From the NCBI GenBank assembly GCA_037957365.1, contig JARHVA010007796.1, forward strand, positions 306,001 through 370,000: a stretch of DNA of 64,000 nt. The letters are read 5' to 3'. Below the pieces are notes generated by a model. The model saw nothing but the letters and a program-made list of their open reading frames with translations, made no database searches and had not been told where the DNA came from. The translations under genes and the position numbers were made by a program. Source of the DNA: Torreya grandis (Eukaryota; Streptophyta; Pinopsida; Cupressales; Taxaceae). This document shows, piece after piece, positions 1 through 10,269 of this stretch (position 1 is its first letter; each line of letters opens with the position of its first letter).

Positions 1-423
1 AATGTTATCTAAATGCCAAAGAAGAAGATGAAAAGATTAAAAAGATGTAGTTACATCCCATCAGGGATGCCAAAAATTTATGAACTAAATATATGCAAAT
101 ACAATGAACTAATCTAATATAAATTTAACTATGCTAGAGGAACAAATATAGAAAACAACAATCCAAACTTCATAGTTGAGATACAAGAATCCTCCATTGT
201 GATTTGACTCCAATTTGTTATATCAATAATGTAGTGCTCACTCCTCCAATGTAAAGGGAGAATGGGTAGCATTTTGGTGAAAAAGGGTGACTTTGATTTT
301 ATTTTAATCACTTACAATGAAAGATATGATTATGATTTAAAGTATTCTTATGATCTATCAAGATTTTATTATTGATTGCGATATCTCAAATTTGTGTTAA
401 TCGAAAATGAAGATTTACAAGCT

Positions 424-432
424 TATTTATAG
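424..432 (+). promoter_or_regulatory. TATA-like site ahead of paired hairpins
   Basis: The sequence TTATTTATAG lies about 30 bases upstream of two hairpins. That spacing would put a transcript start close to the first hairpin. This is inference from spacing only, and AT-rich DNA produces such sites by chance. Confidence 0.25.
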
Positions 433-460
433 AAGCCTAGAAAATGATCTAATAGTGAAG

Positions 461-534
461 GATCATTTGGAATTTTTGAATGTTCCAAATGATCAATGGT
501 TGAGTATCAGTCCTCATCCATGAGGATGGATACT
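461..534. repeat. Two adjacent hairpins
   Basis: The first hairpin has perfect 12-base arms, GATCATTTGGAA at 461-472 and TTCCAAATGATC at 483-494, around a 10-base loop. The second runs 503-534: arms AGTATC/GATACT enclose TCCTCAT/ATGAGGA with a 2-base loop and a 2-base internal bulge. Both arms are seen directly; the function is unknown. Confidence 0.6.
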
Positions 535-873
535 ATTTCAACCTAGTGGAGGAAAATGATGGGTTGGTTAACTGACTCAACAAGACTTTGTCAAATGGTT
601 GACAACTCAGGGGAGGAGTCATAGAGGTAAAGAAATTTATGGATTTAGTTGGGATGAGAGAGAGAAAGGTGGGAGTGGTTTTATTAGGTGGAAAATTCAA
701 AATTAAATAACTAAAATAAAGATTAAAAGGTGCACAATTGAGTTTTTAAAAATGTTTGAATTAATCAATTATTTTATTTTAAGAAGAAATGATAATTATT
801 AATTTAAGAAGAATGATTAAATGATTTAGGTGAATTTTGACACTAAATAAAATTTAGGTCTCTATGATAGGAA

Positions 874-1585
874 TGTTACCCATCTCTCTCATTCCCATTT
901 TGCTATATATATAGGCTTCTAAGCCTTGAAGGGGATCCTTCTCTTTGGAATGACTAGACTCTACCAAGATTTACACTGTAACACTTATTTGATGCAATAA
1001 AGACTAAATTCCTTCATTCTACAAGTTGATTTGAAGTGTGTCTCATGAATTCATTGATGTGGTCAAGTGAATGTATTCTTTCCTTGCCTATATTTTATTT
1101 TTATCACCTTTATACAATGTTTTGGTAGTTCTCACAAGTCATTCTAAGTGCATACATAGTCTATTGGTTAGTGTAGAAGTGGACAATTACCCTCCCATGT
1201 TAGGTTGATAGCTAATCCATTCCTTTGTGTGAAATATTTATGTGAAACTAATAAATTAGTGAATAAGCTGATCTCCTATAGTATTATTCATGTCATATAG
1301 TGTTCTTAGTGCAATTAGAAGGATCAAAATATTTGGTTCATCTCTCATTTTTACATGCTTTCATGAATTGTTGCCAATCTCTCCCCCTTTTTTAAGCAAG
1401 AGGTACTATTAGGTATTGTATAGGTAATAAATAAAAAATGAATCCATCCTTCTCTAGAAATTATACCTAGGTTTAGGTGACCCAAAACCTAGGGTCAGTT
1501 CCATGTTAGACTAGGTTTACGTAAGAGGACCTAAATAATCCCCTTCTCAGCTAGGGTGTAACCTAGACCACCAATAGTTATAACA
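874..1585 (+). repeat. Element A 5' LTR
   Basis: The block matches 9568-10269 along its whole length. Shared runs include CATGACTAGACTCT-like text, TGTGTCTCATGAATTCATT and the terminal CACCAATAGTTATAACA. It starts TG and ends CA. A TATA run at 904-913 and AATAAA at 996-1001 sit at positions expected for an LTR promoter and poly(A) signal. Confidence 0.85.
904..913 (+). promoter_or_regulatory. TATA box of element A 5' LTR
   Basis: TATATATATA lies about 30 bases inside the LTR and is partly conserved in the 3' copy near 9596. It is followed about 90 bases later by AATAAA at 996-1001, which is a plausible poly(A) signal. Promoter activity is inferred. Confidence 0.45.
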
Positions 1586-1592
1586 CACATAG

Positions 1593-1610
1593 TGGTACCC
1601 ATTCTCCTAT
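1593..1610 (+). other. Possible primer binding site of element A
   Basis: TGGTACCC begins 8 bases after the 5' LTR end. It could be a decayed tRNA-complementary site of the TGGTATC type. The match is short, so this rests mainly on position. Confidence 0.3.
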
Positions 1611-1948
1611 AGGAACTAAAATTCAAATATAAGGATAAAAATATATATTAGTACAATAGATCCATCACCATCAAGAGATGAATATTCTTTAAGTTACAAA
1701 ATTCATAGCACTATCTAGACAACATTCTCATGTCAAAAGTTACTATAAGGCTAGTTAGTAAAGGTATTACCCTTGAATACATTGAGATAAATTTTATTTC
1801 TTATAAGAGAGAAAGATTAATTAGGACAATATCTTATCCCCAAAATAAATATTCATCCCTTGGTCATCTTATTGTTTCAAGAAGTGTACTCCCCCCTCCT
1901 TAAATGGCCATCAAAAATTAAGTATTTATTCAATTTAATAGAGTTTGT

Positions 1949-2660
1949 CCATTGAAATTAGCCTATTATGATGGAATTAATGTTTCTACCCTTAAGATTA
2001 TCCCATTATTTTTTGGAGAGAATTAAACATCTACTATTGAGCACATCGAGAATGTTTCCAACCTTTTCTCAATTCATAATGATGTTGAAGATAATATGGT
2101 TGTCATATTACTTGTTACTTACTTCAAAGGAAAAATATTGGAGTGGTATAACAATATTCCTTTGAATCCCATTTCTACTTGGGATGAGTTAGTTATATCC
2201 ATAGTCAAATAGTTTGAAGATAAATTTAATCATCTATCATTAGTTGAGAATTGACTACCATTCAGAGATCTCCCGATGAGTTCATGTTTGATTTTAGCCT
2301 TAGGTTCAAAAAGACATGAACTAGGATTAATATAGTGATTATAACATCCCTATAATATGATTTATTGTAATATTTTAAATCCCTCAATTTTGATATCAAT
2401 GTGATGATACAGTCCATACGTGGTAACATCTTGCCAAATGTTTATGAAGTTGCCACAAGAGTAGAAAATAGTTTGATACTAGATGGTAAGCTTTCTCCTA
2501 TACCTTTAATGCTAATATTCCTAGAGTTACAATCTCCTCCACCACATATTTTCCCCAAATTTACATCATTAGATCCTATCCCATCTCCTAAAGCCCAAGG
2601 TGTAGCCCCTTCTAATCAAGTTAGTGAGATTGAAGAATTAAAAAGTCTGTTATAGTCTTT
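1949..2660 (+). pseudogene. Element A gag remnant
   Basis: Read across two frames, this tract has the hallmarks of the Retrotrans_gag domain. One piece reads FKGKILEWYNNIPLNPISTW at about 2122-2181. It is followed by a block ending in a conserved NVYEVATRVENSLILDGKL segment at about 2431-2490 and a proline-rich tail. The family protein forms the capsid of virus-like particles in the cytoplasm. In-frame stops occur near 2029, 2209 and 2254, and a frameshift separates the two halves. No CCHC knuckle was found. The product is certainly non-functional; the family assignment is firm. Confidence 0.75.
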
Positions 2661-3099
2661 TGGTAATGAAATAGTTCAACTCAAAAGACATAAATAATAT
2701 GGTAGGCCTTATCAACAACATAATCATACCTATCAATCATTTAGAGATCAAAATCCTACCTACTAGGGATTTAGGGAAAATAAACTACCCTACCAAGAAA
2801 AAGGAGAAATAGTTCTAGCAAAACCATATGCAACTCTTAACCCTAATATACCAAAAAGTTCAAAATCCATTTTTACCACACCACCTAAAAATAATTTTAT
2901 GCATGAGTCAATTTGTAAACCATCTAATCATAATGATGCTTACGGCCAAGCCTTGGTATCATAGAACATTACTATGCCATAGATGACATAAGAAGAGTTT
3001 TCTCTTTAAGGAGGTCAGTATCAAGAGACAAATTTAGTACCTCAAGGAGAGGATAAACAAGTTAAATGGTATCCTAATGACATTAATTTAAATTTTAAA

Positions 3100-3770
3100 A
3101 TGGAGGATTATGTTACATTCAACCATGGTGGTGAGGCTAACAGTTCAAGTGTTCAAGTTGCAACTATAACTAGAGCTAAGAGAAGAGCCATTAATGAGGC
3201 TCAAGATGTGACTAATGCTTCAAGTGATCCTAATGTTGTTTATAAGAGTATACAATATCAAAATTTTGCCCTTATAACATTGAAAAATTAGAATATAGAC
3301 GCTGGGAAGGTCCCTCAAATACCTTTGGTTTATGAACATCCTATGGTTCAAAAGGTGTAGCTAAAGGTTAGTGGAGCCTCATTCAACATAATAGATCACA
3401 TAAATAAATATAGTGTTAGTATTAGCATTTGGGATTCTTTTGACATTCTAGGGTAAAAATACATGCTCATCTAAGAGATTTTATCTCTCAAGGTGTCTCA
3501 AGAACCAATTGAGAGATAAGGAGTTATCCTAACTAATTCAGACTAGCCAGTGAAGCATCAAGTATAGTAGGTACAAAAAATGGAAAAATGGGAAAAATCT
3601 AAGGTAAATTAAAGTAAAAATCACCCTTCTACCTCTCTTTGATACTTGGTTATTATTTAATTAATAATTGTATGGTGGATAGTAGATCCAACAACACTGT
3701 CATGCTTAAATAAATTATAGAGAAGCTTGGTATTGTCTATGAACCAAATGATAAAGGAGTATTTTATATA
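3100..3770 (+). pseudogene. Element A gag-pol linker and protease remnant
   Basis: An open stretch of 63 codons (3100-3291) has no recognised domain and probably belongs to the gag-protease linker. Around 3666-3770 a retropepsin core is visible as CMVDSRSNNTVM, followed by KLGIVYEPNDKG. The usual DSG active-site triad is DSR here, at 3678-3686, so the catalytic glycine is lost. The frame runs directly into the TG/TA microsatellite at 3773, so the C-terminal half of the protease is displaced. In the family this enzyme cleaves the Gag-Pol polyprotein. Confidence 0.6.
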
Positions 3771-3913
<143 letters not shown>

Positions 3914-3916
<3 letters not shown>

Positions 3917-4033
3917 AACATGTAGTGTAAGCTTTAGATATTTAATGATGCCTATATATATATATATTTATATGGGTTACCAAAAAATATATTAGGCATC
4001 ATTAAATATCTAAAGCTTACACTACATGTTTAT
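3914..4033. repeat. Perfect 41-bp inverted repeat
   Basis: The arm at 3914-3954 is an exact reverse complement of 3993-4033, with a 38-base AT-rich spacer. It sits next to the compound microsatellite inside element A. Perfect arms inside an otherwise heavily mutated element imply that the inverted copy formed recently or is kept identical by local templated repair. Confidence 0.95.
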
Positions 4034-4459
4034 CCTAACGTCACTATTTAGAAGGATAAAGTTGTGGCAGACTTGTCTCCCTATTTTGCCATGTGTCTAT
4101 CAAGGGACTTTACTTCAAAGATTGGAGAATATTTATTATCTAATTATACATATTTAATGTTTAGGACCAGGTATATATCTAAGATAACCATACATTTTGA
4201 GCCTATTACATGGTTCCATTTGGAACCATATATGCCATGTTTTGTGAACACCAATTACCTCATCTCAAATGAGATGATAAAAGTTAATGTAGATGAAATT
4301 AAATCACATTTATATGAGATTATATATTTATTAATCAATGAGTGGGATTTTATCTCACATGAATATGATATTTATAATCTAATTGAATCATAAGGATTTG
4401 ATAGTTATTGCTTGCATGATAAATATGCACCAATTCTAACCCTGATGAAGGATGATGAG

Positions 4460-4880
4460 TCTAGTGATGATCTTTGGCAATTATACTTTGATGGATCAAG
4501 GAATAAGCATGGTACCAGGGATGGAATGATGTTTATCTCTATAAAAAAGTAAATTTACTTTTCATCTATTAATTTTAAATTTGGTTGTTAAATATGAGGT
4601 ACTAGTTCATTGTTTACAATGGGCTAGGAAGATGAAAGTCAACACCTTACAAGTCTTTGGTGATCATGAACTTGTAGTTCACCAAGTGAGAGGTATTAAT
4701 GTATGAAAAAGAACATTGCTTAAATATTATAATCATAGGTTATGGGACACAATTTAAGAGTTTTAGGCTTTAAACATTTAGGCAATACCAAGATATGAGA
4801 ATAAACATGTAGACATGTTGGTTGTTATTAGGTCACAATTTAGTGTCATAGCTAATGTAAGAAATGAAAATGTAGAGTCA
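4460..4880 (+). pseudogene. Element A extra RNase H domain upstream of RT
   Basis: The tract opens with DDLWQLYFDGSRNKHG at about 4466-4513. This is the first beta strand and catalytic Asp of the RNase H family often called RVT_3 or aRNH in plant elements. Downstream pieces in shifting frames include a QWARKMKVNTLQVFG-like helix/strand pair near 4618-4662, a NHRLWD-like segment near 4730 and NKHVDMLVV near 4801-4827. The fold normally degrades RNA in RNA-DNA hybrids. At least three frameshifts and one stop break it. It precedes the reverse transcriptase here, whereas the second, retroviral-type RNase H follows it. Confidence 0.7.
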
Positions 4881-5344
4881 CACATTAAGGTGATTATAAG
4901 TCCTTCTTTCCTAGATAATAATTATAATTGGCAAGTTTTTGAAGATGATAATTAGATTGTCATATCCTTGGAAGAGGAAGCTGAGTTTTCTCCAAGAAAT
5001 AAGTCAAAATACTTATAGTAGTATGGTGATCACATTATGAAACTAAAAATAAATAACTTTCCAAAGGATTTGGTCACACTTGAGAACATATTCAGTGGTG
5101 ATGATGAGATGAGGAAGGAAAAGTCATCTTTGTCAACAAAAGAAGAACACTATTCCAATGTGTAAGTTTCATCTGGTAAGAACTTAAAGTTGGGAAAGGT
5201 ATGCAATTATTTATAAAAGGAACATTTCATTGAATTATGTGCAATTTTTTTTGATGTATTTACATGGAAATATAGTGAAGTCAAAGGATTTGAACCAAGT
5301 CTAGCTCAACACACTATTGAAATAGAAGATAAAATTAAGCCAGT

Positions 5345-5990
5345 AAGGTAAAGATAAAGGATTATTAACCCTAAGCTTGAGCCTTTGATGAGAGATAAGT
5401 TTCATAAATTTATTGAATCAACTATTATATTTCTATGCAAGAACTCTACATGGCTGGTAAACCTTGTCCAAGTACAAAAAAATAATTACAAAATTAGACT
5501 ATATGTTGACTTTTATGACCTAAATAACACTTCCATTAAACACCAATATCCACTACCATCAATGGAGTAGATTTTATAGTTGGTTTTATGCTCATAACGG
5601 TTATTCTTATCGGATGCCTATAGTGGTTACAACCAAATTTTGGTCAAGGAAGAAGAGCACTTCAAGACAACCTTCACCACAAAATGGGGGACATTTACAT
5701 AACTAAATATGCCCTTCGACCTATCCATTTTTGGTGAATTTTTTTATAGATCCATGGAGATGACATTATAAGGCCTTCTTAATAAGTTTGTACTGGTCTA
5801 TTTGGATGATATAATAGTGTTTTCAAAGAATTCAAGTGAGCACATAGTTTACCTTGAGCAAGTGTTTGAAAGGTGCAGATAATTTGATGTATCCTTGAAT
5901 CCCAAAAATTGTGTGTTCTCAACTCATGAAGGTAATATTCTTGGACATATATTTTCAAAACATGGTTGAAGCATAGATATTGAATAATAG
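5345..5990 (+). pseudogene. Element A reverse transcriptase remnant
   Basis: This is the RVT_1 domain of a Ty3/gypsy Pol. Visible landmarks are NSTWLVNLVQVQKNN, IRLYVDFYDLNN at about 5490-5525 (VDFRDLN motif), DAYSGYNQILV near 5607-5640, and the catalytic box YLDD at 5799-5810. It ends with NPKNCVFSTHEGNILGH near 5900-5947. The enzyme copies element RNA into cDNA. Stops and frameshifts lie between the motifs (for example TAG at 5568-5570), so no functional enzyme can be made. The catalytic aspartates themselves are retained. Confidence 0.85.
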
Positions 5991-6010
5991 ATTTAATTCT
6001 TGTACTTTCC

Positions 6011-6600
6011 TTGCCCAAGCATAAAAGATATTTTCAAAGTTTCTTAGGGGAGATCAATTTTATCAAAAGGTACATCTCATATTTTGTTGCTTTATCTAAG
6101 TCACTTATAACCATGCTAAAGAATAATCATAGCTTTATCTATTCTAAGGAAGGAGTGAGGAGTTTTGAGGAAAAGAATAAATCCATGTCTAGTGCTCCCA
6201 CACTCATAAACCTTGATTTCTCAAAGGTATTCATTATGTACACCTATGCTAACATTGAAACCATTTTAGGCATTCTTATGCAATATAACCAAGAGGCCTT
6301 AGAACATCCAATATCCTTCTTTACTCAAGGTTTGGAAGAATATGAAACAAGGTACTCTTTTGTTTAAAATCATGTACTTACATTCAATCATACAGTCTCT
6401 CAATAAATTTAGATACTTATTGTCTAATAATAAGATACACCTAATGGTCTCACATCCAAGTGTCAAAGAGTTTCTCTTAAATAAGTACATAAGTGAGAAA
6501 AGAGATAGTTGGATAACAAAAGTAATGGAGTATGATGCGGAGATCAAGGTCACAAATCTCATTAGAGTCAAAGGACTTTGTGAGCATCTAGTCAACTGAT
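6011..6600 (+). pseudogene. Element A RT connection and RNase H remnant
   Basis: A 118-codon frame starts at the conserved QSFLGEINFIKRYI motif, the thumb/connection boundary of Ty3 Pol. It continues through APTLINLDFSKVFIMYTYAN, where the first RNase H aspartate is expected but YTYAN is found instead of a DAS-type motif. After a stop at 6365-6367, the overlapping frame continues with HPSVKEFLLNKYISEKRDSW and ends at KGLCEHLVN near 6597. The domain removes the RNA template during reverse transcription. It is split into two frames and is not functional. Confidence 0.75.
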
Positions 6601-6782
6601 TAATAAGTTACATGTGATCATACCTCACCTTTTAGCTGGTATCATGATTTGGTAAGATATCTCCAAGATGGTCTCTATCCCTCTCACCTAACTCCTTCAA
6701 AAATAAGATATTTTAGATTGTAATCCATTCCATTTTTTCTTATTTATGGTGTTCTATTCAAAAAATATATCAATGGCATATT

Positions 6783-7860
6783 GTTAAGATGAATTGAACA
6801 ACATCAAAAGGAAAGGCTTCTTGAAGAGTTCCATGATGGACATGGTGGAGGGAATTATTTAGCAAAGACCATAGCCCACAATATCATGAGAGGCAGGAAT
6901 TATTGGCCAAGATTATTTGGCGATTGTCATGAATGGGTTAGTAAATGAAGATAATGTGCTATGTTTTTTGGAAAGGTGAAAGTTGCAACCTTACCTCACC
7001 AACCAATTATAGTGGATCAACCCTTTATCCAATGGGAGTTAGAATTTATTGCTCTCATTAACCCTCCTTCAAGATCAAGTCATAGATGGATACTGACTAC
7101 TTAAAATTACTTCACTAGATGGATAAAAGTAGTGGCATTAAAAGAAGTAAATGAGACCAATGTTCTAGACTTCTATGAAGGTTTGCTTACTAGGTTTGGA
7201 GCCCCTTCAAATATTATTTTTGATAATGATATGGCCTTTGTGAGGTATAGAATTAGCCGATGGGAAATTCAATATGGGGTTCATCTCAACACTTAATCAA
7301 ACTACTATCCCCAAAGAAATGGTCTTACTAATATACTAATAAGAACCTATTGAAGATCATAAGAAGAATAATTGAATATCATCAGAGGTCATGGTATCTA
7401 AAATTCAAGTAATCTCTATGGGATGATAAGATCACTTATAAAAGGTCAATATCCAACTCTCCCCACAAGATGAATATGGTAAGGAAGTAAATTTCCTACC
7501 TTAGAACTGATACATCAAATCAAATTGTTGAATATTGAACTTATGGGGATCAAAGATGCTAAGATTATGGAGTTAAAAAAGATGAGACATTAGTCCATGC
7601 TAGCCATGGAAATCCATAAAAAAAAAGTGAAGAGATATTTGACAAAGGAGCTTCTTCATAAAGTTTCAAAAAAGGAGATTTGGTCCTCAAGTGAGATGAG
7701 GATAGAGCTAAGCCAGGATAGCATACAAAGTGTGAATCTCTTTGTAATGGTCAATACATAATATCTAATTGCAAATCCCATAATGCTTTCTAATGTACAA
7801 GGATGGATGGTGAAGATCTTCCTATCCCAATCAATAGGATACATCTAAAACGTTACTATT
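6783..7860 (+). pseudogene. Element A integrase remnant
   Basis: The zinc-binding N-terminal segment is visible as FHDGHGGGNYLAKTIAHNI, then NYWPRLFGDCHEW, where one zinc cysteine of the usual HHCC set survives. The rve core follows: FIQWELEFIALINPPSRSSH near 7029-7083, FTRWIKVVALKE near 7111-7146, and TRFGAPSNIIFDND near 7192-7233. A glutamate-side block SNYYPQRNG lies near 7297-7323. The C-terminal tail reaches PIPINRIHLKRYY near 7825-7860. Integrase inserts the cDNA into host DNA. Multiple stops break the frame; the lineage is clear. Confidence 0.8.
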
Positions 7861-9462
7861 AAGGAAGATAAGTCCCCTATAAATAGTTAGTTTTTTAATT
7901 TCTTTCCTCTAAGTGTTGTCCTGACACATTAGTTGTTTACTTTTGTTTTATTTAGTTAGCTTCCATATTTTTTTTGTTTCCCTTCTTATTTTGGTGGAGT
8001 TCATTGTATTTGTAATTCAATGGGGTTGTTTATAGATATTAATCAAATTTTCCATTGATTATGATCCCAAATTCATCTATATGGTCTAAGTTCTCAAGCA
8101 TAACAGGCATGCTATAGAGCTGAGTCACCAAATATGTTGGCCAATTTGGCCTACATACTACAATATATCTAATCTAAACTAAGAATTTGAGTAGGGTCCT
8201 AGTTAAAGAGTGATCCAATGTCACAAAGAGCATATGGAATTCAATATTAGATCACAAAACATTTATAAAGTTTTTGAAATGATTTAAGTAAGTTTGAAGT
8301 GTAATTTGTTGATCTTTGGAAGTAAGTCTTCAAATAGGTCTAGAGTTACAAGGGAAGATATAAAATAGGTTATCATTGTGTTTTAATAATTCATGGACAT
8401 AAATAATGTTTCACCAGTATCATAAAATCATTTTTATCATTGAAAGTTCTTGCATAAGTCTAAAAGAACTAGGCCATCATGATAATGTCATGCAAAAATA
8501 TACTGGTAAGCTTGATTGTGATTTTAATAAGTTTTCTCAAAAAGCCTCCCAAAATAAAAAGAATGCATGGAAATTAATTTATTCATGCCAATATGATCCT
8601 CTAAAAATTTCATGTCTTGATGAGCTTTCTATCTCAATATATAAAGATTCGAAGTTATACATATAAAATAAAATACCCATGCGAATGCCAAGTTTAAGCT
8701 TCATGAAGTAGCCACTGGAATTAAAATATACCAAGATTTAACATGAAAGTGACAAGTGTCTAAATATCAATAGCTAAAGTTAAATGGTGATCATCAATCT
8801 AGTAGATGTCAGTGGGTCCCAAAGATCTAATGGTGCATATTTGATCATGCAAAGAAGATCAACAGTGAGTGATGAGTCAACAAGTGAATGGATCTCAAAG
8901 GCTAATGAGAATTTTCTAAGTGTCACAAAGATGTTAAATTGGTAAAATATCAATGGTATGAATTTAATCATACATAAACATATCTACAATGCATGAGAGG
9001 TAAGAGATTCAACAAGATCCTAAAGAATAAATGAGAAGCTGATAGTTGGCACAATATGGGATGCTTGGATCAAGATCAAGGGAAAACATTAAGATTCGAA
9101 GCCAATTTGGTAAAGGTTAAACTAGAAAAAATATTTTAAATGGATTCCATGGAGTTAGACACTTTATCTTAAATGGATTCATATCTAAATCCAATAACAC
9201 TATTGTGAGCCCTACCCTCCATTCTTGAATGCTAAAGATGAACCAGTAGGGAGCTAGTAAAGAGCAATCTATGCCACTAGGATCAAAATAGAATGTTTAA
9301 GCTATTGTAACTACATAGACAATAGAAGAATATTGTTAATAGTTTGATCCTACTATTGTAACTATAAGGAGCATCAATGCATACCAAAAATATGTTAAAA
9401 GGGGCTGATACAATTGTTATGGCCATTTTCTATAAGTAGTCTTAACATGATGATCCTTGTTA
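7861..9462 (+). other. Element A 3' untranslated region
   Basis: About 1.6 kb between the integrase end and the 3' LTR carries no recognised domain. An 86-codon frame at 8406-8666 has no family resemblance that I can see and is probably chance. Long 3' non-coding regions are usual in Tat-like Ty3 elements. Confidence 0.5.
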
Positions 9463-9552
9463 ATCAATGTTAGAGGATCAAAAATCTTGATCATAATGAC
9501 CCCTTAAATCGATGTTAGAGGATCAAAAATCTTTATCATAATGACCCATTAT
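9463..9552 (+). repeat. 45-bp tandem duplication before 3' LTR
   Basis: The unit beginning ATCAATGTTAGAGGATCA at 9463 is repeated from 9508 with only a few mismatches. The pair ends 15 bases before the 3' LTR of element A, where the polypurine tract would be expected. No clear polypurine run remains. Confidence 0.9.
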
Positions 9553-9567
9553 AGATTATTCGAGGCA

Positions 9568-10269
9568 TGTTCCCCATCTCTCAAATTCCCATTCTACTAT
9601 ATATACATGATTATAATCCTTAAAGAGGATCCCTCTCTTTGGCATGACTAGACTCTGCCAAGATTTACACCATAACACATGTTTGACACAAATAAGATTG
9701 AATTCCTTCATTTTACAAGCTGAGTTGAAGTGTGTCTCATGAATTCATTAATGTGGTTAAGTGAATACCTAGTTTTTTTCCCTCTATCTAAGTTTTCTCA
9801 CCTTTATACAATGTTTTGTTAGTTCTCATAGGTCATTCTAAGTTCATAAATAGTCTATTGGTTAGTGTGGAAGTGGACAATTACCCTCCCATACTAGGTT
9901 GATAGCTAATCCATGCCTTTGTGTGAAATAATTATGTGACACTGATCAAAGAGTGAATGAAGTGATCTCCTAAAATATTATAGTGTGTCTAGTTAAATTA
10001 AAAGGATCAAAATATTTAGTGCATTACTTCATTTTTACATGCTTTTATAAATTATTATCAATCCCTCTTCCTTTTCTAAGAAATATTTAGTATTAGGTCT
10101 AGTCTAGGTGATAAATCCAAAAGGAATATAGCCTTCTCTAGAGGCTTGATCCTAGCTTAGGTGACCCATAGCCTAGGGTCAATCCCATGTTGGACTAAAT
10201 TTGTGTAAGAGGACTTGAACAATCCCCTCCTCAGCTAGGGTGAAACATAGAGCACCAATAGTTATAACA
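9568..10269 (+). repeat. Element A 3' LTR
   Basis: Direct repeat of 874-1585, beginning TGTTCCCCATCTCTC and ending ATAGTTATAACA. A TATA-like ACTATATATAC near 9596 and the CTCATGAATTCATT block are shared with the 5' copy. Substitutions and small gaps are frequent throughout. Confidence 0.85.

Larger units (their letters stand above)
1..873. other. Flank left of element A, no gene
   Basis: No coding potential survives here; the one short reverse-strand frame near 129-311 has no recognisable motif. The stretch does hold a TATA-like site followed by two adjacent hairpins, listed separately. They suggest the tract may be a remnant of an LTR or other promoter-bearing repeat, but no second copy is present in this window to confirm it. 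Confidence 0.5.

Noticed and set aside
8406..8666. 86-codon open frame as a small gene in the element A 3' region
   Set aside because: No motif, no promoter or conserved context, and AT-rich sequence gives such frames by chance.
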